A DNA stretch of 34,097 bases from Anaerolineae bacterium. Lineage in GTDB: Bacteria; Chloroflexota; Anaerolineae; Anaerolineales; E44-bin32. Every line of letters starts with the position of its first letter. Positions within the stretch are counted from its first letter, which is position 1. This document shows, piece by piece, positions 9,103-16,715 of the stretch. The notes below the pieces were generated by a model. It was not told where the DNA came from, made no database searches, and was given only the letters and a program-made list of their open reading frames with translations. Made by a program: the position numbers and the translations under genes. The DNA lies in assembly GCA_030605795.1 (NCBI GenBank), contig JAUWHR010000048.1, forward strand, positions 1 to 34,097, in the 5' to 3' direction.

Positions 9103-10575
9103 CTAATTAACTGTGTGAGACTCAATATAATTCATCACAGATCGTACAATGCTTGCGAAACCGGTGCATCGACAACGATTCCCCCGTAAATAGCTCCGCA
9201 CATCATCCTCGGTGGGCGAGGGAATCTCTTCGAGCATGCTCTTGGTGATCATCAAGATCCCAGGGGTGCAATAGCCGCATTGAAAACCTTTATGTTCGAT
9301 AAAGGCCTCCTGCAGCGGATCCAACTGGCCGTCAGGGGCTTGCAACCCTTCTACGGTTAGCACCTCGCTTCCATCGGCTGCAATGGCGAGCACCAGGCAC
9401 GACAACGCTGGCTTGCCATTAAGCTGAACGGTGCATGCGCCGCACTCGCCGATGCCGCAGCCATACTTGGTGCCGGTGAGCTGCAACCGATCGCGAAGAA
9501 CATTCAAGAGCAATTCATTGGGTTCAACCCAGAGACTGTGAGTTTTGCCGTTAACCATCATCTGGATGAGGTGCTTCTCGCCGGGTCCGACCCGTAGAGT
9601 GGTTGTACGCATCGTTTCGGGAGTCGTAGTGCGATCGCTCTTTTCGAAACCTCCGAAGGGGCGGCCCCCATTCGCCCGCTCCCAGGCCACATTCAGGACA
9701 TCGTGGATGAGGGCTTTAACGATCTGGCGGCGATACCAAGCTGTGGATCGCACATCGTCGATAGGCGAGACCTCCTCCGAGGCTACACTGCCTGCTTGAA
9801 GCGCCAGTTCGGTATCAAAGGTCCGGCCAATGAGAGAGGCCTCTGCTTGCCTGGCGCGCATGACCGTGGGGGCCACTGCGCCTAAGGCCAATCGGCAATC
9901 CACGATCTTATCTCCATCACGCACGAGGGTCGCCGCCGCGCTCACCTTGGCAAGGTCGGCTTCGACGCGTGACACTTTGATAAATGCACTTCCTGTGTTC
10001 GGCTGTGGTGGCGGGAGATGGATGGAAGTCAGCAATTCACCACTCCGCAGATTCGTTTTACCCGGTTCTAACAAGAAATCTTCAATTGGGATCACCCGCT
10101 CGCCGTCGGGTCCAAGAAGGGCCAATTGAGCGTCGAGGGCTATTAGCGTAGGGACGGTATCTGAGGCCGGTGATCCATTGCACACGTTGCCACCGATGGT
10201 GCCCATCATCTGGATTTGCATTGAGCCAAAGGCATCGCAAGCCTCCGCTAAGGCGGTATAGTTTGCTCGTATCTCCGGCATGTTGCGACATGTTCGGATC
10301 GTTGAGCGTGCGCCGATGAGTAGTCTGCCCTCCGGTGATGAAACCCTATCAAGCTCTGGTAGCTTGTTGATATTGACCAGGCATTCTATGGGAAGGTTCT
10401 CCATCTTCATTTGGACTAGCAGGAAAGTGCCCCCGGCCAATACGCACGCGCGATTCCCGTATTCACTCAGGATGGATATCGCTTCGGCTAACGACGTCGG
10501 CTCGAAATACTCGAAATCCTGCACTAGAATGTGGGTGTTGGTCATGGGGTGAGGATGAACTATTTCGATGCTCAT
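9103..10575 (-). CDS. Fused Mo-hydroxylase FAD-binding and [2Fe-2S] subunit (set 2)
   Basis: 490 residues formed by two subunits in one chain. Residues about 20-300 are the FAD subunit, with AGGTF at 47-51 and TIGGNVCNGSPASD at 126-139. A linker of about 35 residues follows. Residues about 335-490 are the [2Fe-2S] subunit, with Cys373, 378, 381, 393 and Cys433, 436, 468, 470. The order FAD then FeS is the reverse of the order in single-chain eukaryotic xanthine dehydrogenase. The ATG at 10575 overlaps the stop of the set 2 Mo subunit by four bases, so the two form one enzyme. A second ATG at residue 11 is an alternative start. All ligands are intact. Confidence 0.9.
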   Translation of the reverse strand: MSIEIVHPHPMTNTHILVQDFEYFEPTSLAEAISILSEYGNRACVLAGGTFLLVQMKMENLPIECLVNINKLPELDRVSSPEGRLLIGARSTIRTCRNMPEIRANYTALAEACDAFGSMQIQMMGTIGGNVCNGSPASDTVPTLIALDAQLALLGPDGERVIPIEDFLLEPGKTNLRSGELLTSIHLPPPQPNTGSAFIKVSRVEADLAKVSAAATLVRDGDKIVDCRLALGAVAPTVMRARQAEASLIGRTFDTELALQAGSVASEEVSPIDDVRSTAWYRRQIVKALIHDVLNVAWERANGGRPFGGFEKSDRTTTPETMRTTTLRVGPGEKHLIQMMVNGKTHSLWVEPNELLLNVLRDRLQLTGTKYGCGIGECGACTVQLNGKPALSCLVLAIAADGSEVLTVEGLQAPDGQLDPLQEAFIEHKGFQCGYCTPGILMITKSMLEEIPSPTEDDVRSYLRGNRCRCTGFASIVRSVMNYIESHTVN

Positions 10576-12920
10576 TTCGACTGACCCTTTTCTTCTACTG
10601 CCTTTAAAATCACTTCTGGTGTGATAGGCAATTCATAGAAGCGGATGTTGATCGCATTGTAAACGGCGTTGGCGTAGGCTGCGGCCACTGGGTTAGTGGC
10701 TGCCTCGCCAATTCCCTTGGCGCCAAATGGTCCACTGGGCTCATAACTGTCGGCGAAGTATGAGTGGATATCTTGCACGTAAGGCGTTTCACCGATGGCT
10801 GGCGTCTTGGCGTCGACCCAGTAGCCCCGAGAGGCGATCTGGCCATCGGGTTCCCACTGGTTGCACTCACAAAGGGCATAACCCATTCCTTTTGATAGCC
10901 CCCCTTCCAGTTGTCCGACTGCCATGTCTGGGTTGATCACCGTGCCACAATCACTACCCATGGCTGCCCGCTTCGTGCGAACCTCTCCCGTCCACGTATC
11001 GACTTCCACTTCGACGAAGACCGTTACATAGGCCGGGGGGCAGTTGACCGGTCGGTAGCTCTCTACTGTGGCAATGGTCTTCCAGCTCTCCGTCCAGCAT
11101 CGGGTGGCGATCTCGCTGATGGTCATCCGCTTCTCGGGGATCGAAGGCGCATAGACCACCCCTTGAGATTGCTGCTTATCGAGCTTTAAGGTCAGCGCGT
11201 CTGGCATGACGTTCAAGTAATGAGCTGCTGTCTCCAGAAGCTCCTGCCGGACTCCCTCGGCGGCTTTAAGCACCGCGCCGCCTCCAGCGTAGACGCCACG
11301 TGTGGCATGGGTCACACAGTCATAGACGGTGGAGCGGGTCTCAGCTGGCGCGAGATTAACCTTCTCCAGGGGCACACAAAGCGCTTCGGCGGCGATCTTG
11401 GCCAACGCATCCAAAGTGCCTCCACCGTGATCCATGAGGGCTGTGATAACATCTACCGAGCCGTCCTGGTTGACCTTGACCATGGCGCCGGAGAAGTCGA
11501 TCACATCTCCAGGCTGGGGTGCGCCGGCGCTTGAGGTGTGGAAGCCTCGCGCCAATCCGACCCCCCTCCGGAAACGTCCGGATTGAGAGCCTGGTTTGGG
11601 TCGGTTTTCCCAGTCGATGATCTCAGCCCCTTGACGGAGCAACTCGGGCACCCCATCACTCTGCACGATCGATCGTACTAACGGGCCCTGCCCCCAGAAA
11701 GTGTCACCCAATCCAATGTAGTTCTTAAGGCGCAATTCGAGCGAATCGGTTCCCAGCTTCTCGGCCAATTCATCCATGAGCGTTTCCGCGGCGAAGGTGA
11801 CCTGGGGGTTGCCGAAACCTTGCATCGCGCAGGAGGGGGCTTTGTTGGTATAGACGGCAGTGCCCCGATACCGGACGTTGGGTAGCTTGTAGAGGGATAC
11901 GAGCCATCCGACACACACACCCAGGAAGGAGTAGGGTTGGATGTTGTGCGCCCCGATGTCAGCGACGAGCTCCATCTTCGCCCCCAGCAGCGTGCCATCC
12001 TTCTTCGCGGCTAACTTGAGGGCAATCCAGGTTCCGTAACGGGTGTGGTCGTGCATGTCCTCTTCCCGCGTCAGGGTGAGTTTGACCGGGCGACGAGCCT
12101 TCAGCGCCAGCGCAGCGCAGATGGGGATCACCGAGTTCATTTGGATGCTCGAGCCAAAGGTCCCTCCGATGGGGACCCGCTTCACATTGACCTTGCTCAG
12201 TGGAATGTTGAAGATCTCTCCGAGAAGGATCCGCACATTGTGTATGGACTGCGTCGTAGGCCAGATTGTGAGGCCGCCATCGCTTTCCGGACGGCATACG
12301 ACCGACTTCGGTTCCATTTGTGCGTGGTAGATCTTGGGGGTCTTGAAGGTGCCCTCTACGATCACATCCGCCTCAGCGAAGGCTTGATCAACGTCTCCTT
12401 CCTCCACCTGGCGAGAGCAGGCGATGTTGTTCTCGACCTGGATCTCTTCCTCGCCCCACAGGATGGTGTCATAGATGGGTTCAGCCCCTGACTGCATCGC
12501 CTGGAAGGGATCAATGAGCACTGGCAGAGGTTCATACTCGACCTTTATGGCGCGGACGGCTTTTTCTGCCAGTGCCTCGGTTTCAGCGGCCACGGCCGCT
12601 ACCGCCTCTGCCATCCTTCGAACCTTGTCAGCCAGGATAAAATGATCCTTGTGGAGAACCGAGGGGATGGTGATGATCCGTTCGTTGTAGCGAACGTGGG
12701 GGATATCATCGAAGGTGATGCACACAGCCCCCATGGCTTCTGCGTCCTGCACGTCTACCCCTTTGATCCGGGCATGGGCATAGGGGCTGGAAAGAATACG
12801 TCCGTAAATCATCCTGGGTAGCTGGATGTCGATGGAATATCGTTCCGACCCCGTGACCTTGGCGACGCTGTCCTTACGCTGGGTGGCCTTTCCGAGCACA
12901 TTAAATTTACTATGGTCCAT
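10572..12920 (-). CDS. Xanthine dehydrogenase-family molybdenum-binding subunit (set 2), divergent active site
   Basis: 782 residues with the same hammerhead plus cofactor-binding layout as the set 1 protein. The usual GGGFGGK is GGTFGSS at 252-258, and the usual A-x-RGFG is AMQGFGNPQ, placing Gln367 where most family members have an arginine that contacts substrate. The C-terminal GPFGAKGIGE is intact with catalytic Glu739. The protein should therefore bind the cofactor and hydroxylate a substrate, but probably one different from set 1. GGAG lies nine bases before the ATG. It is the second gene of the block after pyrB (144-base gap) and overlaps the fused electron-transfer subunit by four bases. 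Confidence 0.88.
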   Translation of the reverse strand: MDHSKFNVLGKATQRKDSVAKVTGSERYSIDIQLPRMIYGRILSSPYAHARIKGVDVQDAEAMGAVCITFDDIPHVRYNERIITIPSVLHKDHFILADKVRRMAEAVAAVAAETEALAEKAVRAIKVEYEPLPVLIDPFQAMQSGAEPIYDTILWGEEEIQVENNIACSRQVEEGDVDQAFAEADVIVEGTFKTPKIYHAQMEPKSVVCRPESDGGLTIWPTTQSIHNVRILLGEIFNIPLSKVNVKRVPIGGTFGSSIQMNSVIPICAALALKARRPVKLTLTREEDMHDHTRYGTWIALKLAAKKDGTLLGAKMELVADIGAHNIQPYSFLGVCVGWLVSLYKLPNVRYRGTAVYTNKAPSCAMQGFGNPQVTFAAETLMDELAEKLGTDSLELRLKNYIGLGDTFWGQGPLVRSIVQSDGVPELLRQGAEIIDWENRPKPGSQSGRFRRGVGLARGFHTSSAGAPQPGDVIDFSGAMVKVNQDGSVDVITALMDHGGGTLDALAKIAAEALCVPLEKVNLAPAETRSTVYDCVTHATRGVYAGGGAVLKAAEGVRQELLETAAHYLNVMPDALTLKLDKQQSQGVVYAPSIPEKRMTISEIATRCWTESWKTIATVESYRPVNCPPAYVTVFVEVEVDTWTGEVRTKRAAMGSDCGTVINPDMAVGQLEGGLSKGMGYALCECNQWEPDGQIASRGYWVDAKTPAIGETPYVQDIHSYFADSYEPSGPFGAKGIGEAATNPVAAAYANAVYNAINIRFYELPITPEVILKAVEEKGQSK

Positions 12921-13064
12921 AGCTTGATTCTCCGCTTTTATACCCTCGAGGAATTATTTTTCTTTATTAACTGTCCTTCTGCGTGTATCTCTTCCTCGCT
13001 CGTTTCGTGAGTGTACAATAAGCTACCTGACCCCCACTGGATCATTATGGGATGTGAATCCAGT

Positions 13065-13994
13065 TTAGATCCTACCGGTCACCAAAGCGATGAGAGCCAT
13101 ACGGATGTAGATGCCGTTCTTTACCTGGCGGAAATAGGCCGCTCCGGGCAAGGAGTCGACATCGGTGGTGATTTCGTTCACCCGCGGCAAAGGGTGGAGG
13201 ATCGTAACTTCGGGTCGGATCTGTTCCACCATTTCGCGGGTCAGGATGTACCTGCTTTTAAGTCGCTCGTATTCAGCAGGATCCTCGAGGCGCTCTTTCT
13301 GGATGCGGGTCATGTAAAGTACATCGGCTTTTTTCAGTGCTGACTCAAGGTCGGTTGTTTCCTCTACCTTGACGCCGCCCTCACGCAGCCGGGCTGTGAT
13401 CTCGTGTGGCATGCTTAGTTGATCGGGGGCGACGAGGATGAGGCTGCAATCGTAGTGCTTGTACAACTCAACGCCAGCGTGGACGGTCCGACCATATTTA
13501 AGATCGCCGCATAAGACGATCGTGATGTCATCAAAATGTCCTCGCTCGGAGCGGATGGTGAATAGATCTAGGAGCGCCTGGGTGGGATGCTGTCCAGCGC
13601 CGTCGCCCCCGTTGATCACCGGACTGATTGCTACCTCCGCTGCCACCTTCGCTGACCCGATCTCGGGGTGGCGTATGACGATCACGTCTGCATACTGATC
13701 GATGGTGCGGATGGTGTCCGCGAGAGATTCCCCTTTGGCAGACGAGGTGGTTCCGGTGGAAGCAAAGCCAACTACCTCGCCCCCCAGACGGTGCATGGCG
13801 GTCTCAAACGAAAGACGTGTACGAGTGCTGGGCTCAAAGAATAGGGTTGCCAGGATGTATTCTTTCATGAGGTCTAAGACTCGGCTCTCCTCCAAGCGTA
13901 GGCGCATGTCCTCGGCGGCATCCATGATGGTTTCGATCTCATTGCGAGTGAATTGGGCTCCGTCGAGGATGTCTTTTCCCTTGAAGTCATGCAT
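13065..13994 (-). CDS. pyrB: Aspartate carbamoyltransferase, catalytic chain
   Basis: 309 residues, the normal catalytic-chain length. The carbamoyl-phosphate loop FEPSTRTR (STRT at 56-59), the 80s loop SSAKGES with Lys87, HPTQ at 136-139, Arg169, Arg230 and HPLP at 267-270 are all in place, so it is a genuine ATCase rather than a relaxed paralogue. It joins carbamoyl phosphate and aspartate to N-carbamoylaspartate, or the reverse. A perfect AGGAGG precedes the ATG by six bases. No pyrI or other pyr gene is adjacent; it is the first gene of a catabolic block with a hydantoinase. This suggests recovery of carbamoyl phosphate from a ureido acid, although simple biosynthetic duty cannot be excluded. 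Confidence 0.92.
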   Translation of the reverse strand: MHDFKGKDILDGAQFTRNEIETIMDAAEDMRLRLEESRVLDLMKEYILATLFFEPSTRTRLSFETAMHRLGGEVVGFASTGTTSSAKGESLADTIRTIDQYADVIVIRHPEIGSAKVAAEVAISPVINGGDGAGQHPTQALLDLFTIRSERGHFDDITIVLCGDLKYGRTVHAGVELYKHYDCSLILVAPDQLSMPHEITARLREGGVKVEETTDLESALKKADVLYMTRIQKERLEDPAEYERLKSRYILTREMVEQIRPEVTILHPLPRVNEITTDVDSLPGAAYFRQVKNGIYIRMALIALVTGRI

Positions 13995-14019
13995 AGAATT
14001 CCTCCTATTGCGTACCCCT

Positions 14020-14031
14020 TATTCTAGAATA
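14020..14031. promoter_or_regulatory. 12-bp perfect palindrome upstream of pyrB
   Basis: TATTCTAGAATA lies 26 bases upstream of the pyrB start codon, between pyrB and the iclR-like gene. It is a perfect dyad and includes TAGAAT, a fair -10 match on the minus strand. It could be an operator overlapping the pyrB promoter, for example for the neighbouring IclR-type protein. No strong -35 is visible. Confidence 0.35.
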
Positions 14032-14087
14032 TTTTGCTTCATCATACACAACGCGCTCGTAGAATCGCATCGCCATGTGCAGCGTGG

Positions 14088-14774
14088 TTAGCTCACGCTT
14101 GCAACGATCCCCTTGTTGAGCAACGATGTGATCTGAAGGGAGGCGTTCCGACAATATTCTAGGTATTGTACTGCTCGTTCTTTGCTAAAGCGCGAAATCG
14201 GTCCAGCGACGCCGATGCCCGCCACTACAGCCCTGCTTCGATCGTGGATCGGTGTGGCTAATCCCCAGGCTCCTTGATCTGTCTCTTGGTAACTTTCTGC
14301 GTATCCATGCTTCCGAATCTTGATCAATTCAGCCACCAGCTCATCCGGGTCGGTGATGGTGTTGACGCATAGTTTTGGTAGCCCCCTATCTCGGATAATT
14401 TCTTGGATCTCCTCATGTGGGAGGTAAGCCATAAGGATCTTTGAGGATGCCCCTGCGTGAGGGAGACGGCGTGTGCCCACATCCAATGTCATTCGAACGG
14501 GGTGATTGCTCTCCACCTTATCAATGCAGACGACCTCGCGGTTTTGCCATGTGGTGAGGATGGAGGTCTCTTCCGTGAACTTGGTGAGTTCTTGCATGCA
14601 GGGCTTGGAGATGTGGATCAACTGTGTGGTTTCCGCGGCAAGGCAACCCCAAGTGAAGAGGCGATGACCGAGTCGCCACCTTTTGTTTAATCTATCCCGA
14701 TATAGAATCCCATGGGATTCCAGGCTAACAAGGAAGCGATGCAGGGAGATCTTCAGCATAGTGCAAATATCCAT
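14088..14774 (-). CDS. IclR-family regulator, N-terminally truncated
   Basis: 228 residues, about 25 fewer than usual. The C-terminal effector-binding domain appears complete: HAGASSKILMAYL near 105-118, then LCVNTITDPDELV, and the late TPIHDRSRAVVAGIGVAG. The N-terminus starts inside the winged helix: LKISLHRFLVSLESHGIL corresponds to the recognition helix and wing, while the first helices are missing. In the same frame a stop lies nine codons upstream of the ATG (14802-14804), so no longer product is possible. The upstream sequence codes, in another frame, for the start of a different protein (mttB). This may be a non-binding remnant or a pseudogene. It sits just upstream of pyrB in the same direction. 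Confidence 0.65.
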   Translation of the reverse strand: MDICTMLKISLHRFLVSLESHGILYRDRLNKRWRLGHRLFTWGCLAAETTQLIHISKPCMQELTKFTEETSILTTWQNREVVCIDKVESNHPVRMTLDVGTRRLPHAGASSKILMAYLPHEEIQEIIRDRGLPKLCVNTITDPDELVAELIKIRKHGYAESYQETDQGAWGLATPIHDRSRAVVAGIGVAGPISRFSKERAVQYLEYCRNASLQITSLLNKGIVASVS

Positions 14775-14919
14775 CGTCGCTTTCCCGACAATCTGCTTGC
14801 CTCAACATCCTGCGAGTGTGTTGATCCATGACCAACATTCCTATTTCCTCTAGGATGCGCAGGGCCGCTTGGTGAATCTGACGTGAGTCCTTCTTACTGA
14901 ATAGACGCAGCTTCCCCAT
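14725..14919 (-). pseudogene. 5' fragment of a trimethylamine methyltransferase (mttB)-family gene
   Basis: A 64-codon frame begins at ATG 14919 with GGAG upstream. Its first 45 or so residues match the N-terminus of MttB-family corrinoid methyltransferases: LFSKKDSRQIHQAALRILEE followed by IG, a D-x-x-x-R-R-M-L stretch and a Cys at the usual position. Full MttB proteins are about 470-500 residues. The frame then runs across the iclR-like gene in a different phase and stops at 14725. The natural reading is a deletion or recombination that joined the start of mttB to the body of iclR, at a point between about 14745 and 14800. The remaining methyltransferase barrel is absent. Confidence 0.65.
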
Positions 14920-15099
14920 TTCTTCTCCAACTTACCTATTTCACCCGGCTCACCATTTCTTTAGACAGCCCCTCCGTCGCCCAGTGACTTTCTAAAAAAA
15001 CCCTTTAACTTTTGATTGACTTGGGCAGCAAAATCCTTCCTGCCATAGGGCATATTCCAGACGATCCCGAATCGCGGAAAAATGCAGACCGGACTTAAA

Positions 15100-15116
15100 A
15101 TGACTCACCGAGTCAT
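15100..15116 (-). terminator. Possible weak terminator after the mtmB-like gene
   Basis: On the minus strand a perfect 7-bp stem (ATGACTC/GAGTCAT, loop GGT) is followed by TTTTAAG, about 65 bases after the mtmB-like stop. Stem and T-run are short, so termination would be weak. The rest of 14,920-15,180 shows no recognisable gene; a 60-codon frame there has no family features. Confidence 0.3.
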
Positions 15117-15180
15117 CCCTCCGGCTTTTAGTATAAGCTTCCTGGCCAGCTCCATCGATCTCATCCCGAAGCATTTGATA

Positions 15181-16569
15181 TTAATAGGGAAACTCGATTC
15201 CCATCTCGGCAAGTTCGTCTTTGACTCTCCGGTACATGTCAAAGTGCTCCTGCGTGGGCAGGGCCGTGGCGACATCGTAGCACTCCTGGTACTCAACACC
15301 CATCGGTGCATCCGCAGCCCGGCTTTCATATTTGTCTAGAAGCTTCAAGGTAATTTCATTGGCCTGCTCCCTGGTCATTCCCTGCCTGGCAACGGCATGA
15401 CCGACCTCCATACCGATCCGTGCTTCCAGAGGGGTGGCCCGGTTGCGGAATTTGTTTCTGGCCGAAGCCATCTCCCACAGGTGCCAGCTGGTTACCGTGC
15501 TGACCAGGGCATGGCAGGCTGTCTCATAGAAGAGCATCTCGGTCATGGGACCCGCGTTGGCGAAGCCGTTGGAGGTGTAGAGCAGTTTGCTGTTCCTGGC
15601 CATGGCTTGCCCTGCTACGGCGATGGGCCATAGAAGTTCCCGAGTGGTATTGGAGACCCAGTTCAGGTGGAAGGGGAAGTGCTGATTGTAATTGGCTCCG
15701 TAAATACACAATCCGTTCAAGCTGTAGGCAACCAGGACCACCGCCACCCCTTCGGATCCTCCACACCATCCGCCGTAGATCGGGCCGGTAAGGTTGCCAA
15801 CATAGCAACCGTACTGGTGGCAGTGGACCACCCGGTTGAACAGGGTATCGGCGGTTTTAAATTCAGTAAGCGTCCCGATAATACGGGAATCGCTGGTGCG
15901 GACCCCCCATTCATTGTTAGAAACGGCGATCTGGCCGCTGTCATGTTCTGCCGTACCCACGGCGACAAGGAACACACCGGGTCGGCCTACCTGCTTGGCG
16001 GCCAGACGGAGGTTGTAGATGTGTTGAGTGGAACCGTTGATCTCAAAAGGAGAAGCCGAGAGGATCTTCAAGCCCATGGAGTCTTCCAGAATCGGTGCGC
16101 AGAAACCATCGAGCAGCGGTTCTTTCAAAAAGGCCAGGCACATGGAGTAGTGCAGCTCCTCTGAGCAGGTGCAATCAGGGCTGAATATGCAGAATGGCGG
16201 CTCGGTATCCTCGACCTGGCGGTGCTTCCACAGAACCGCGTCTTTACCCGACCCTACCCAGTATCGGTCACTGGCCGTATAGAGGGCTTCCTTTATCTCT
16301 TCATCAGAGACTTTGATGATGCGGTGGGTGTCCGTATTATAGAGACCCACTTCCCGAAAAAGCTCCCATCCGGCCTGCCAGAGCCGGTCGGCAAGATCGT
16401 CATCCGCCGGCACGGGGTTTTTTGGATCGTATTTAATCTCATACTTTTTTATCACTTCCTTCAGTTTGGGTACGAATATTTTGGGGAGAAAATCATTCTC
16501 ATCACAGAAGGGACCCGTATTCGATCGCTGCTGGATCTCCCATAGACGATATGGATTTGACATGCTCAC
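15181..16569 (-). CDS. Monomethylamine methyltransferase (MtmB) homologue lacking pyrrolysine
   Basis: 462 residues against 458 for archaeal MtmB, collinear throughout. Diagnostic stretches include GLYNTDTHRIIKVSDEEI at 76-93, VGSGKDAV near 105-112, GGWCGGSEG near 266-274, NTTREL near 307-312 and the C-terminal APMGVEYQECYDV at 421-433. In MtmB the UAG-encoded pyrrolysine is residue 202 within a GRPG-x3-O context; here GRPGVFLVAVG puts Val202 there, with ordinary codons and no internal UAG. The protein should form the MtmB TIM barrel and transfer a methyl group to a corrinoid protein, but not by methylamine binding to pyrrolysine. The corrinoid gene lies 108 bases upstream on the same strand. 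Substrate is unknown; a small N-methyl compound is a guess. Confidence 0.82.
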   Translation of the reverse strand: MSMSNPYRLWEIQQRSNTGPFCDENDFLPKIFVPKLKEVIKKYEIKYDPKNPVPADDDLADRLWQAGWELFREVGLYNTDTHRIIKVSDEEIKEALYTASDRYWVGSGKDAVLWKHRQVEDTEPPFCIFSPDCTCSEELHYSMCLAFLKEPLLDGFCAPILEDSMGLKILSASPFEINGSTQHIYNLRLAAKQVGRPGVFLVAVGTAEHDSGQIAVSNNEWGVRTSDSRIIGTLTEFKTADTLFNRVVHCHQYGCYVGNLTGPIYGGWCGGSEGVAVVLVAYSLNGLCIYGANYNQHFPFHLNWVSNTTRELLWPIAVAGQAMARNSKLLYTSNGFANAGPMTEMLFYETACHALVSTVTSWHLWEMASARNKFRNRATPLEARIGMEVGHAVARQGMTREQANEITLKLLDKYESRAADAPMGVEYQECYDVATALPTQEHFDMYRRVKDELAEMGIEFPY

Positions 16570-16606
16570 TCCTCCTTGCTCCGAAAAACCTATTTTTTAA
16601 TGAGTC

Positions 16607-16715
16607 TACTGAAAAAATCTTCCGCCAGCAGGAAAAGGGGGTAAATATGGTGTGTGGGCTTTGCCCACACACCATATTTACCGTTCCATTTCTTCCATAG
16701 AGGCTTTTTTCAGTG
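16607..16715. repeat. Palindromic element, copy A (109 bp)
   Basis: The element runs from TACTGAAAAAA (16607-16617) to TTTTTTCAGTG (16705-16715), an 11-bp inverted terminal match with one mismatch. Its core is a perfect 20-bp stem at 16640-16659 and 16663-16682 with a TTT loop. Its flanks (CCGCCAGCAGGA and CCGTTCC) recur in copy C at 23.76 kb. The right end lies inside the corrinoid-protein gene. It could also act as a bidirectional terminator or processing site between the corrinoid and methyltransferase genes. Confidence 0.75.

Noticed and set aside
13035..13064. ACTGGAT/ATCCAGT stem just after the pyrB stop as a terminator
   Set aside because: The 7-bp stem has a long loop and no T-run.
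14992..15174. 60-codon minus-strand frame between the mtmB-like gene and the mttB fragment
   Set aside because: No family features or ribosome site; it spans the putative terminator hairpin.
14920..15180. Cobalamin riboswitch upstream of the methyltransferase fragment
   Set aside because: No B12 box or recognisable core was found; scattered GTCACTGG is not enough.
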